A DNA stretch of 64,000 bases from an uncultured Flavobacteriia bacterium (GCA_903873915.1 CAIQQH010000012.1:1-64000), one strand, 5' to 3'; positions 15,601 to 24,778 are shown, numbered from the stretch's first letter. Translations and numbers: made by a program. The notes: generated from the letters alone by a model not told the origin.

Positions 15601-16065
15601 ATGAAAAGCACATTCACATTTATAATTATCCTATTCTCACTTTTTCAATCACAGGCACAAACCAAAGTGTACAAAGGAAATTCAACAAGTTACTCCGACT
15701 GTCTTTTTACGGTGAGCAACGACAAGATCTACACAGGAAACTCCACGAGCTACTCCGACTGCCGCATGACCATTTCAGGAAATAAAGTCTACCAAGGGAA
15801 TTCGACCAGTTATTCCGATTGCTTGTATACTGTGAGTGATGGCAAAATCTATCAAGGCAACTCCACCAGCTATTCCGATTGTTTATACACCATCAGCAAC
15901 GATAAAGTCTACAAAGGCAACTCCACCAGCTATTCCGATTGTTTATTGACCTTCAACGACGGTAAAATTTACAAAGGAAATTCGACAAGTTATTCCGATT
16001 GCATCATGACAAGCAACGGGATTTTGGCTGATGCGGTGATGGCGATTTTGGCGGGACCGTATTGA
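15601..16065 (+). CDS. Secreted GNSTSYSDC-repeat protein
   Basis: A 154-residue protein. ATG 15601 opens a signal peptide (residues 1-20, ending SQAQ); an upstream in-frame ATG at 15544 overlaps the previous gene and would bury the signal. The mature part is six 20-residue repeats (residues 22-140) of the form K-[VI]-Y-x-GNSTSYSDC-x-x-T, then a hydrophobic tail ending ILAGPY. One cysteine, one asparagine and a Ser/Thr pair recur at a 20-residue period, as in a stacked beta-solenoid or a small closed beta-barrel. No function is recognised. A paralogue without a signal lies at 45770-46180. The stop codon abuts the stop of the convergent DUF4846 gene. Confidence 0.85.
   Translation: MKSTFTFIIILFSLFQSQAQTKVYKGNSTSYSDCLFTVSNDKIYTGNSTSYSDCRMTISGNKVYQGNSTSYSDCLYTVSDGKIYQGNSTSYSDCLYTISNDKVYKGNSTSYSDCLLTFNDGKIYKGNSTSYSDCIMTSNGILADAVMAILAGPY
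15664..16020 (+). repeat. Six in-frame 60-bp coding repeats
   Basis: The repeats are exact in length (60 bp) and in the nine-residue core, but the codons of that core differ between copies at most positions. The DNA is therefore old and selected at protein level, not a fresh duplication. Confidence 0.92.
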
Positions 16066-16944
16066 TTAAAACCGCTTCAACTGATCCCAAGTAAACGACC
16101 ATTCCGGCGTTTCTAAATTCCCACCATCCACAGCAGTGTACCACATGTCTTCGCTTGATGGATTGCGCAAGACTTGAATCTCCTGCGCAGGCATGTAGCT
16201 TTGTGCGAGTAAGAATTTCTTTTCGCCGGTTTCTGGGTTACGCACGAGATCAATGACGATCACGCAATGTCCCGGAGCACCACCCTTGATAAACACGTCA
16301 CCGATAGCAATCTCATTTGGTTGAATGGACTTCATCTCTCTCGACAAGGATAGCGTGCTCGCATAAGAGAAAATGACTTCCATGTAATTCCAGAAATCTT
16401 TGTAGGTATTAGATGCAGCTGCTGTTGGAACCCAATGTGCACCGCCCTGCAAACTTACTCGTGAACCATTCATCCAAGGGGTGTATTTGGTGTAAAAGCC
16501 GCTCACCAAGTGGAAGCCAATTTCATCATAACGTTTTTGCGTCCAAAGGTATTCCGCACGCAAACGCATGAGCGCATCCGCACACTGGTGCAAATTTTTT
16601 CTGCCGATCGGTAAATTCACCACGGCACATTGTCCATCTTGGTAGCCTTTCTGAGATCCGTCGTACAACAGAACTGGAGAACCGTCTGACTTGAGTGGAA
16701 GAGTGCGCAAATAAGAGGTGAAAGAAATGGCTGAACTGCTGTCGCGTACAAAACCTGAAGGTGCTGGAAATCGAGTTTCTATGGTTTTTCCAGACGGGTT
16801 AATGAACGAAAAGACCTTGGTCGTATCTTCCGTTGGCTTTGGGTTTGGTGTTTTTTGATCCTGATCTTTGGTGTTGGCCGCTTGACTACACGCACTGAGT
16901 GCTGACCAAAGAAAAAATGCAGAGAAAATAAGCTTGTATGACAT
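16066..16944 (-). CDS. DUF4846 domain lipoprotein
   Basis: A 292-residue protein. The N-terminus has a signal ending in SALSACSQ, which predicts a lipidated Cys19. The remainder matches DUF4846: RFPAPSGFVRDSSSAISFTSYLRTLPLKSDGSPVLLYDG, then DALMRLRAEYLWTQKRYDEIGFH, and GDVFIKGGAPGHCVIVIDL, where a His near the GxPGH turn may be active-site-like. The function of DUF4846 is unknown; the conserved Cys/His/Asp pattern suggests an NlpC/P60-like hydrolase fold, which is inference. It ends directly against the convergent repeat-protein gene. Confidence 0.85.
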   Translation of the reverse strand: MSYKLIFSAFFLWSALSACSQAANTKDQDQKTPNPKPTEDTTKVFSFINPSGKTIETRFPAPSGFVRDSSSAISFTSYLRTLPLKSDGSPVLLYDGSQKGYQDGQCAVVNLPIGRKNLHQCADALMRLRAEYLWTQKRYDEIGFHLVSGFYTKYTPWMNGSRVSLQGGAHWVPTAAASNTYKDFWNYMEVIFSYASTLSLSREMKSIQPNEIAIGDVFIKGGAPGHCVIVIDLVRNPETGEKKFLLAQSYMPAQEIQVLRNPSSEDMWYTAVDGGNLETPEWSFTWDQLKRF

Positions 16945-17002
16945 TGTTGTTCATTTTAAAAAACAGAGGGGGAAATGCCTTTTTTCTGAAAAGTAACATA
17001 AT

Positions 17003-17168
17003 TGGACTAAAGACCCTTCCGCATATGCGGAATAAAAGACAAAAGACCGCTGCGCTTAAAGACTTCAATCATTCGTTGAATTGCCTTCGGCAACAAATTC
17101 CGTCAGGATCAAATTGCGTAGCAACAAATTTGTAATTCTTAATCCTTCATTTTTAATTTTTAATTTTC
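17003..17168. repeat. Mosaic repeat R3
   Basis: From left to right: a 68-bp block (17003-17070) that is a close inverted copy of 47274-47340 and includes the perfect palindrome TTCCGCATATGCGGAA (17017-17032); inverted hairpin words (17083-17133); then a TTAATTC/TTAATTT heptad run (17131-17168). The heptad run extends into the 3' end of the gene at 17153. The rest of the 16945-17152 gap holds no gene. Confidence 0.85.
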
Positions 17169-17719
17169 TTCATCCTTTCCTCAATGCGCTTGGTCACCAA
17201 TTGAAACAACAACTTCGCGTCCTTTTCATTGAGTTTTCTGCCGAAACGAATCATTTTTCCGTTGTATTCAAATTCGATCCGTTCGCCACCGCGAATCCAA
17301 GGTGATGCTTCCCATACACGTTGAATTGAACGTTCCTCGGGCACTGACATAGCCATCTTATTGATGTTTTCAAAATAGTAAGGCACTGCCCTGCCGTATT
17401 TTTTGATGGACTTTTTATAGGTCAAGGATGCCTCGTCGATCTTGATCATTTCCTTGCCCCAGAGGAGCCAAAAAAACGAGCGAGCGACCTTAACCGCATA
17501 ATACAACCAAAAAGTAAGAAATATCAGTAAAATAATCTCTTCTTGACTTGTTAGTTTCAAGGTGAAATACGCCCAGATCACAACGGCACCGATGGTCAAC
17601 CACATGGAAAGCCATGCGCCCATGAGCCCTTTTACCCAATAGGTGTTCTCAGGTTCGATCATAATCGTTGTGCGAATCTTGTCTTCACTGAAGCTAACGC
17701 GTTCTCCAATCCATTTCAT
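17153..17719 (-). CDS. Membrane protein with PH-like cytosolic part, unknown function
   Basis: A 188-residue protein with two membrane segments (about residues 32-57 and 62-86), then a soluble C-terminal half (MIKIDEASLTYKKSIKKYGRAVPYYFENI) that resembles bacterial PH-like or DUF304-type beta domains. ATG 17719 is preferred over one 36 bases upstream because TACCTTTG-N4 precedes it. Its last residues (KKIKN) and the stop codon are encoded inside the R3 heptad repeat. No pathway is suggested by the neighbours. Confidence 0.72.
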   Translation of the reverse strand: MKWIGERVSFSEDKIRTTIMIEPENTYWVKGLMGAWLSMWLTIGAVVIWAYFTLKLTSQEEIILLIFLTFWLYYAVKVARSFFWLLWGKEMIKIDEASLTYKKSIKKYGRAVPYYFENINKMAMSVPEERSIQRVWEASPWIRGGERIEFEYNGKMIRFGRKLNEKDAKLLFQLVTKRIEERMKKIKN

Positions 17720-17723
17720 GGCG

Positions 17724-17756
17724 CAAAGGTATTCGATTTTCGTTGATGGACACAAA
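17724..17756 (-). promoter_or_regulatory. Promoter, predicted leaderless, built on a terminator T-tract
   Basis: Minus strand: TTTG (17753-17756), 21 bases, TACCTTTG (17724-17731), CGCC, then the ATG at 17719. The TTTG is the end of the T-tract of the terminator at 17760-17777. Confidence 0.65.
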
Positions 17757-17759
17757 AAA

Positions 17760-17777
17760 GGGTGACCGAAGCCACCC
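17760..17777 (-). terminator. Terminator of the Omp28-like cargo gene
   Basis: On the minus strand, GGGTGGC and GTCACCC pair around a TTCG loop with one mismatch, followed by TTTTTTG. Confidence 0.85.
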
Positions 17778-17799
17778 TAATTTATTGAAATTTTATTTC

Positions 17800-19812
17800 T
17801 TATTCAACGACCAAACGCTGAACCATTGTTTGATTGTTCACTGTTAATTCGATCATGTACACACCTGCATCAAGCATTGACGTGTTCAAGTCGATTGTTG
17901 AAGCACCATTCATTGAACCGTAGTTTTTGAAGGCTACTGTTTTTCCTGACATATCCACTACGCGAAGAGCAACAGCAGATTCTTGTGTCAATTGGATCGC
18001 AACTGTTGTGAATGCACCCGCTGGGTTTGGATATACCGTCATCACTTGGTCTGGGCCATTCAATGTCAAATCCTCAACACCTGCTCCGTTACCGTTCACA
18101 TAGCCATTCGCTATTGCTTCAGTGATTGTTGCTTTACCCGCATTGTCGATACGTCCTGCTGGATCGAACAACAAACCGATGATGTGGATTTTTGTCTCAT
18201 CCCAAGTTGCAGGTAGAACAAAAGAGAAATTGTTTGTCAATACATCGCCGGTATTCACTGTAGCTGGAAAAGCTGTAGCCAGTCCTGTGAATGAAGGCGC
18301 AATCGCACGCGCAACGTGGTTGTACACCATCTGTGCTGCTGGAACCGGGTTTGCTAAGGCTTCAAATCCGCCCATCACACCATTTGCACCACCTCCATAC
18401 GCATTTGATTGGTTGTATGCCCCTGTTGTACCAGTTACATCATCTTCCGTCAACACACATGCTACTTTGTAGTTGCTGTTTGCTGCAGCTTGGAAATCAC
18501 ACGAAACAGACACATTCAATGTGCGTGTCGCCGCATCCCAAGTCGCACCATTTTGGATGAATGCCACTGGAGCAGTTTGCAAACGCGCGAAGAAATCAGG
18601 ACCCATTCCAGACGGATCCACGTCAATACCACGGTCAACCAAAGCACTCGGATACCCACCAATCAATCCGCTCACTCCCGCATCATAGTCTGTAACTGTC
18701 ATCGGGTCGCCATTGTGTACAGCGATGCCCGCCCAGAATTGAGTGTAATCTTGTTCAAACCTGTCCATGTAAACAGCTCCACGTGGACACCATTGACACC
18801 AGGTTCCAGTACCTTCTTCACCAACAACCATTTTACCAAGAGCTGGAACAATTGGGTTTACAACTACTGACCCTACATTGTCTGTGATGTCATTGTCAAC
18901 TCCTCCGTTGATATTGCTGATTGTCACAGTTGCTGTATTTGCACCCGGAAGCAATGTCATACTTGGAAATGTTACCGTGTAAGTTCCAATAGAAGCCAAG
19001 TTTTGTCCTGTAACGTTTTGCGTATAGGGTGTGCCTCCATAATTCAATACCACATCAAAAGAAGTAATGTTTGTTGTTCCGGCATTCAATACGGTTACTT
19101 TTGGCGTAACGGTTTGTGACGCAATATTCCCGCCCATGTCCAATCCAGCATATGCTGCGTTTAGGGTCATCATGGAATAGGCTATGTGATCAAATGATAC
19201 ATTGTCCATGTAAAACTGACTTCCTTGAAGCGGGAAGTTATCCACGCTTGTTAATGAATTCACCCCATTGATCCAAACACCGATTGACGTTCCGTTGATG
19301 AATGCCTCCCACAAATGCAAGGTAAGATTCGCCTCAATTCTAAGGGTAAACCAGTTTGCATGTGTAAATGAACCCATCGCCAAATCAGCTGTTATTCCAT
19401 CATCAATGGTAAGCAAGCCATTCGCCATGTTCACATTCAATGCCCAAGTGGTACCAATTGGCACAGCACCTTGGAAGTTGAAATAACCTGATTTTCCTGT
19501 ATTCACATAAAAATCAGCTTGGTAAGTGAAAATGCCGCTGTTGTAGGTCGTTCCGAAATTCAATACGCAGTCTTGTGGACCTCCACCTGCTGCTGTTGAA
19601 TTTAAATAAACTGACTTCGTGCCTGATGCTGCTTGGGTTGCAGAAACAACTCCATCTTCAGCTCCACCTTCCGTTCCACTCCAAGTGGTCCAAAACGTAG
19701 ATTGAGGGCCTAAAGCCCCTGTGGTGTATGCATCAAAATTATCTGAAAAAATTTGGGCATGTGTTCCCAAACCAATCAACAACGACGCCACCAAAAAAGT
19801 AAATCTTTTCAT
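17800..19812 (-). CDS. T9SS type A cargo with choice-of-anchor and Omp28-like domains
   Basis: A 670-residue secreted protein. The signal peptide ends GTHAQ at about residue 19. About residues 20-210 form a jelly-roll choice-of-anchor-type domain (DNFDAYTTGALGPQSTFWTTWSG). A CARDB/Ig-like stretch follows at about 220-320. About residues 325-575 match the Omp28-related family: GEEGTGTWCQWCPRGAVYMDRF carries a thioredoxin-like WCQWC pair, then GIAVHNGDPM. The last 80 residues (QVMTVYPNPAGAFTTVAIQL to VQRLVVE) are a T9SS type A sorting domain. The CxxC suggests a redox or disulfide role at the surface, which is inference. Confidence 0.88.
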   Translation of the reverse strand: MKRFTFLVASLLIGLGTHAQIFSDNFDAYTTGALGPQSTFWTTWSGTEGGAEDGVVSATQAASGTKSVYLNSTAAGGGPQDCVLNFGTTYNSGIFTYQADFYVNTGKSGYFNFQGAVPIGTTWALNVNMANGLLTIDDGITADLAMGSFTHANWFTLRIEANLTLHLWEAFINGTSIGVWINGVNSLTSVDNFPLQGSQFYMDNVSFDHIAYSMMTLNAAYAGLDMGGNIASQTVTPKVTVLNAGTTNITSFDVVLNYGGTPYTQNVTGQNLASIGTYTVTFPSMTLLPGANTATVTISNINGGVDNDITDNVGSVVVNPIVPALGKMVVGEEGTGTWCQWCPRGAVYMDRFEQDYTQFWAGIAVHNGDPMTVTDYDAGVSGLIGGYPSALVDRGIDVDPSGMGPDFFARLQTAPVAFIQNGATWDAATRTLNVSVSCDFQAAANSNYKVACVLTEDDVTGTTGAYNQSNAYGGGANGVMGGFEALANPVPAAQMVYNHVARAIAPSFTGLATAFPATVNTGDVLTNNFSFVLPATWDETKIHIIGLLFDPAGRIDNAGKATITEAIANGYVNGNGAGVEDLTLNGPDQVMTVYPNPAGAFTTVAIQLTQESAVALRVVDMSGKTVAFKNYGSMNGASTIDLNTSMLDAGVYMIELTVNNQTMVQRLVVE

Positions 19813-19895
19813 AGTAAATAGTCTTATTAGATTTTAGTGTGCCAAATTACGATTTTCAGTTCGTTAATTTGACGAATGAATTAAATTATTCGAGC

Positions 19896-20975
19896 TTATT
19901 TAAAATACCTGAAATCCTGATCGTTTTTCAAAGCGATTACAGATTCATAAATCAAGTGAATCGTCGCCTCAACATCTTCTTTTCGAACTGTTTCAACCGT
20001 CGTATGCATGTAGCGCAAGGGCAATGAAATCAATGCGCTCGGCACTCCTTCGTGCGAATAGGCGAAAGCATCCGTATCTGTTCCCGTTGAGCGAGAAGCT
20101 GCTGCACGTTGGAACTTGATTTTATTTTTCTCCGCAGCAGAAATGATGTGCTTCAACAGGTTATTCTGCACCGCTGGACCATAGGTCAATACGGGTCCTG
20201 CGCCAGACTTCTGATCGCCATTTTCAATTTTATCGACCATTGGCGTATGTGTATCGTGACACACATCGGTGATAATCGCCACGTTTGGCTTTATTTTCCG
20301 CGCAATCATTTCAGCACCACGCAAGCCAATTTCTTCCTGAACCGAATTCACCACATACAAACCAAAGGGCAACTTCACTTTATTTTCTTTGAGCAAACGT
20401 GCCACTTCGGCAATCATAAATCCTCCAACTCGATTGTCCAAGGCACGACCGACATATCTATTTTTATTCAAAATCATGAACTCGTCTTCGAAGGTGATCA
20501 CACAGCCGACATGCACACCCAATTTTTCCACTTCCTCTTTAGAATCGCAGCCACAATCAAGAAAAATATTTTTCATGGATGGCGCCTCCTCCTTTGCAGA
20601 ACGCATGTGAATCGCTGGCCAACCAAATACGGCGCGAACAATTCCCTTGTCGGTGTGAATGTTTACTCGTTTTGATGGTGCAATTTGATGGTCAGAACCC
20701 CCATTTCTTCGAAGATAAATGAAGCCCTCTTTCGTGATGTAATGCACAAACCATGAAATTTCATCGGCATGTGCTTCGATCACCACTTTGTAAGGCGCAT
20801 CTGGATTGATCACCCCAACGACAGAACCATAGTTGTCTGTAAAATACGTGTCTATATATGGTTTCAAATACGAAAGCCACAATTTTTGCCCTTCCGATTC
20901 AAATCCTGTAGGACTTGGGTTGTTGAGGTATTGTTCGAGAAACTTCTCCGATTTAGCTTGAATGATTTTTTTCAT
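19896..20975 (-). CDS. M42 family metallopeptidase
   Basis: A 359-residue cytosolic di-metal aminopeptidase (glutamyl aminopeptidase/TET type). Metal ligands are visible in EAHADEISW (His-Asp), GRALDNRVGG (bridging Asp), SVQEEIGLRGA (the catalytic Glu-Glu pair), ITDVCHDTHTP (Asp) and YMHTTVETV (His). Members form dodecameric complexes that degrade peptides. The length fits the family (340-370). No operon partner is evident. Confidence 0.93.
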   Translation of the reverse strand: MKKIIQAKSEKFLEQYLNNPSPTGFESEGQKLWLSYLKPYIDTYFTDNYGSVVGVINPDAPYKVVIEAHADEISWFVHYITKEGFIYLRRNGGSDHQIAPSKRVNIHTDKGIVRAVFGWPAIHMRSAKEEAPSMKNIFLDCGCDSKEEVEKLGVHVGCVITFEDEFMILNKNRYVGRALDNRVGGFMIAEVARLLKENKVKLPFGLYVVNSVQEEIGLRGAEMIARKIKPNVAIITDVCHDTHTPMVDKIENGDQKSGAGPVLTYGPAVQNNLLKHIISAAEKNKIKFQRAAASRSTGTDTDAFAYSHEGVPSALISLPLRYMHTTVETVRKEDVEATIHLIYESVIALKNDQDFRYFK

Positions 20976-21016
20976 GTTTACTGTTGATTGCTGTGATTTA
21001 TAGTTGTTGAAATATG

Positions 21017-24000
21017 TTACTTCATTAAGGAAATGTTCCCTTTGATGATGGATTCATTGCCATCGATGCATATGGCTTTGAGGTAATAATCGTAGACATC
21101 AGGATCCAAAGCTTTTCCGCGGAAGGTTCCGTCCCACCCAAAGTCGCGGTCGGTAGATTCGAACACCATTTCTCCCCAGCGGTCAAAAACACGGAACACC
21201 ATCCCTTGGATCATTAGTCCGCGCACGTAAAGCACATCGTTTTCATTGTCCCCATTTGGCGTGAAGGCATTTGGAACAAACACATAGGGTTCGCCACAAA
21301 TAAATGCGAAGGTCTTCACCAAGGCTGTATCACTTTTGGTACAAATGCCGTCCGAAACAGATAAGGTGTAAATGGTGGTTTGATCTACCGTTGCCAAGGT
21401 GGATTGCATCGAAGGATTGGTCACGCCCAAAGCTGGCGTCCATGTGTAAGTCATACCCGAAGGCTGACCTGAAAGTGTTGTTTGACCACCTTCAGGCACC
21501 AAGGTTGGATTGGCCGAAGCGATGACCGAACCATTCGCAATGGAACTCACTGCTATGAGTATGGAGTCCACAATCACACAGCCATTGCTCGCACTAGCGG
21601 TAACATAGACATATTGGGTAACATGGGGGATAAATCCAACCGATGCACCCGTGCCCGGAGCAATAAGCAGTGAATCAGGCCCCCAGTCGTAGGTAAATTG
21701 GATGGATGGATCCAAACTGACCGCTGTAACGATAGCTACTTCGCCCGAACAAATTGAATCGTTGGCCGAAAGCGAGAGTGACGAACTCACAAAGGTGACA
21801 ACCACCGAATCTTTCTGGTAACATCCTTCATTTCCGGCCATGACATACAATACGGTGCTTCCACTTGGCATATAGGTAATGACTGAATCTTGAGGTGCAT
21901 TCAACGGATTGCTAAAATCGGACGATTCCGACCACATAAAATACGTTGCCGTTCCGAGTGAATTTGCAGTAAAGGTCATTGGAACTGGAGAGCATAACGA
22001 CACGTCATTTTGCACTTGCAATTGAATGGCATCCGTCACGGTAATCGCAATTTGAGCCGTATCCGTGAGCAAGCAAACACTATCGGTCACATATAAATAC
22101 ACGAGATAGTCGCCCGGCTGCGTATAGGTGATTGTCGGATTGAAGATTACCGTTGAGGTGTCGCCATTGCCAAAATCCCATAAATACGAATCAGACTGCG
22201 AGGAAAAATTATCCAAAGTCACTGTAAAGTCGGCGCAGCCTAATGTTTGATCAGCCGTAAACTCTGCATTTGGAATCAACTGAAAATCGAACTTAAAGAC
22301 GATGTTGTTGCAGTTCGAGCTCAAATTCAGGTTGGACCAAGCTCCTGGCGTTGTCGGAAAATCGGAATGTCCACCACATCCACCACACACCGATTGATAG
22401 ACAATTCCATTTTTATCAAAACGTGAGGTTCCGCCATCAACATGCTCATTTGCTTGATTTCCACCTAAGTATGTACCATACAACATGGCGTCAAATCCAC
22501 GTGCAATAACGAGCAAGTAGAAATCAAATCCATTACCTGGGTTTTGCTGAAAAGCATTTGGCGATACCGGCATTCCCGACAGTGGTGTTCCTTGAAGAAT
22601 ATTTGCTCCCCAACCCGAGATGTACAGATTCCCACAGATATCTACTAAAAAGGCAGAAGGAGAAATGTTTGTTGTGGCGCCTCCATTTCCAAAAACCGTT
22701 GAATTGAGAACCCCCGTCAAGGAGGGATTCAATTTCATCACAAACTGACTACTGTTTGGGTTTACAAACGAGGCATTGGTCACCGGAAAAGCACCTCCAG
22801 CCGATTGTCCCAATAAGAAAACATTGTCATTTCGATCGATCTCAACAAAAAATGCTTGATCGTAATTCGGTGTTCCAACGTAGGTCCCATTGAGCACAGC
22901 CGTTGCTAGTGGGTTCAATTTTACTACAAAGCCATCTGTCTTCCCTCCGTTATAAACGGACTGCCATCCACCTGCTGTAAAAGGCAAGTTGACGGAACTT
23001 GTTCCCCCAGAAAATAAAATGTTCGAGCTCGAATCAATTTTTACTGAATAACAGGCATCGTTGTTTGGACCACCGTAATAGCTCGACCACACCAAGTTGG
23101 ATAAGTTCGGAGTTAATTTAAAAAGTACACCATCCTGCATTCCAGCATTGTTCGCCTGAAAGGGATTGAGAACGGGGAAATCCGTTGAACGCGAACAAGA
23201 TGCAATCAAACAATTCCCGGCAGGATCCAACATGATTTCACCGCGAAACTGATCGCCATAATTGGATGTCAGAGAATCATAGGCAGCCACTGAATTGTAA
23301 ATCCCAGAAGAAACTTTCGTGTTGATGCCATCATTTTGAGTCCCACCCATGTAGGTTGAACCCATCAAATTCTGACCATTGGCACTCAGTTTTGCCACAT
23401 ATATATCCGTTCCTTGATTGGAGAAATACACGCCATTGTAGTAGAAATTGGCATTCGAAACACCACCACTGTGCGCGGATTGATAGCCATTTACAATCGG
23501 AAAATCCGTACTTGAAGTTGCCCCATAAATGTATAGATTGTTGAGCTTGTCACAGATTAAGCTATGCGCCGTCTCCGTTCCTTGCAAGTCATCGCCACCA
23601 CCCAAAAATGTCGTCCAAATCATGTTGGTCCCATCGGGCGTGTACTTCGACACAAAAACATCGGTGATGCCATATGCTGAATTCGATGCCACGGTAAAAT
23701 TGGAGTTGACATCAAAGGCATTGTTGTCTGGCGTTGGGTAGGCATTGCCAAAAACGGTCCCCGCAGAATACGCCGTCCCATCGTATCCATACGTCGCTGT
23801 CATCCCAAAATTATCGGTCACAGAGCCCGAATAGGTCGCGAACACCAACACCGGATCGATCACTAAAATAGCGTTGGGATCGTAGTTACCCAATTGAAAA
23901 GAAACCTCATTTCCCACCAACTGAAATGCGCATTCCACCGTGCGGATAGAACCGTTGATGATCTGATAGGCATAGGGTTTTTGTTCAATGATTTGTCCTA

Positions 24001-24583
24001 GTGCTGTCGAAACGACCAAGTTGCCTTTTTTGTCCAATTGAATTTTCTCTTGTCCAGCGTAATTGAACCGAATCACCTGAGCAGACACCTTTGGCTGAAC
24101 ATGAAATTCGTACTTCAACTGGGCATGTTCCTCAATGAGTTTTAAATCAATGCCGTTGTAAAATTCATGCAGAATCGCTTCCGAATACCCGTGCACATTC
24201 GATTGCCATTTAGACGAGTCGTTTCCTTTGAAAAAATTGTAACAATAGGATGAAGGAATGAATTTTTCAATGTGCTGAACCTCATTCGCTCCGGGAAAAT
24301 TGAGATGAACCACTGTCTGTGGAATGTGTGCTTGAGGTCCATTGTCGCGGGGCTGACCGTGAACTGCCCTCATCGCAGAATGATCTTGAAGGTGAAACAC
24401 CATTTTTCGCTGTTGAATCCACAAATTCCCGGTTGGAACCTTTGCCTTAAACAACACTTCATGCTGCCATTGCCCTTTGTTTTCTACAAACGAGTGATAA
24501 ACATCATGTTCGTGCGTAATCTCTTGCGATTGCACAGATAATGACGCCAATACGAAGAATAATAAACACCGGAATTTGCCCAT
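21017..24583 (-). CDS. Giant T9SS type B surface protein: SBBP propeller, PKD, gliding C-terminal domain
   Basis: A 1188-residue protein. ATG 24583 opens a signal peptide ending SVQSQ; an in-frame ATG 36 bases upstream is less likely. About residues 20-245 form a DUF7948-type N-terminal region (FVENKGQWQHEVLFKA). About 250-760 carry SBBP-type beta-propeller repeats (TTFLGGGDD, STYMGGTQND, SSYYGGPNND, GTYLGGNQ). A PKD domain follows (YLWDFGNGDTS), then Ig-like stretches. The last 90 residues are the gliding-motility-associated C-terminal domain (VPNAFTPNGDNENDVLYVRG, then FRVFDRWGEMVFES, then GTFRGKALDPDVYDYYLKAIC), a T9SS type B signal. The role is presumably adhesion or surface structure. 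Confidence 0.9.
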   Translation of the reverse strand: MGKFRCLLFFVLASLSVQSQEITHEHDVYHSFVENKGQWQHEVLFKAKVPTGNLWIQQRKMVFHLQDHSAMRAVHGQPRDNGPQAHIPQTVVHLNFPGANEVQHIEKFIPSSYCYNFFKGNDSSKWQSNVHGYSEAILHEFYNGIDLKLIEEHAQLKYEFHVQPKVSAQVIRFNYAGQEKIQLDKKGNLVVSTALGQIIEQKPYAYQIINGSIRTVECAFQLVGNEVSFQLGNYDPNAILVIDPVLVFATYSGSVTDNFGMTATYGYDGTAYSAGTVFGNAYPTPDNNAFDVNSNFTVASNSAYGITDVFVSKYTPDGTNMIWTTFLGGGDDLQGTETAHSLICDKLNNLYIYGATSSTDFPIVNGYQSAHSGGVSNANFYYNGVYFSNQGTDIYVAKLSANGQNLMGSTYMGGTQNDGINTKVSSGIYNSVAAYDSLTSNYGDQFRGEIMLDPAGNCLIASCSRSTDFPVLNPFQANNAGMQDGVLFKLTPNLSNLVWSSYYGGPNNDACYSVKIDSSSNILFSGGTSSVNLPFTAGGWQSVYNGGKTDGFVVKLNPLATAVLNGTYVGTPNYDQAFFVEIDRNDNVFLLGQSAGGAFPVTNASFVNPNSSQFVMKLNPSLTGVLNSTVFGNGGATTNISPSAFLVDICGNLYISGWGANILQGTPLSGMPVSPNAFQQNPGNGFDFYLLVIARGFDAMLYGTYLGGNQANEHVDGGTSRFDKNGIVYQSVCGGCGGHSDFPTTPGAWSNLNLSSNCNNIVFKFDFQLIPNAEFTADQTLGCADFTVTLDNFSSQSDSYLWDFGNGDTSTVIFNPTITYTQPGDYLVYLYVTDSVCLLTDTAQIAITVTDAIQLQVQNDVSLCSPVPMTFTANSLGTATYFMWSESSDFSNPLNAPQDSVITYMPSGSTVLYVMAGNEGCYQKDSVVVTFVSSSLSLSANDSICSGEVAIVTAVSLDPSIQFTYDWGPDSLLIAPGTGASVGFIPHVTQYVYVTASASNGCVIVDSILIAVSSIANGSVIASANPTLVPEGGQTTLSGQPSGMTYTWTPALGVTNPSMQSTLATVDQTTIYTLSVSDGICTKSDTALVKTFAFICGEPYVFVPNAFTPNGDNENDVLYVRGLMIQGMVFRVFDRWGEMVFESTDRDFGWDGTFRGKALDPDVYDYYLKAICIDGNESIIKGNISLMK

Positions 24584-24778
24584 GCAAGTGAATTTCAGTC
24601 GGAGTTCTAAATTAGTCAATTTTATGTGAAGACGGAAAAAAAATAGCTCCGTTGCAATAGCACACAGTCACCCGTGCATAAATTGCAAATCCACCTCCAA
24701 TTCGCTGCTTCAAAAACAGTAACTTCGTTTGTGGGTTTTTATGCCCTAGATGCAACAAAAACAGTATTATTGACGCAC

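Noticed and set aside
17003-17070. The inverted R3/R5 block as an insertion sequence
   Set aside because: It has no transposase frame and no terminal repeats or duplicated target at the edges that I can see.
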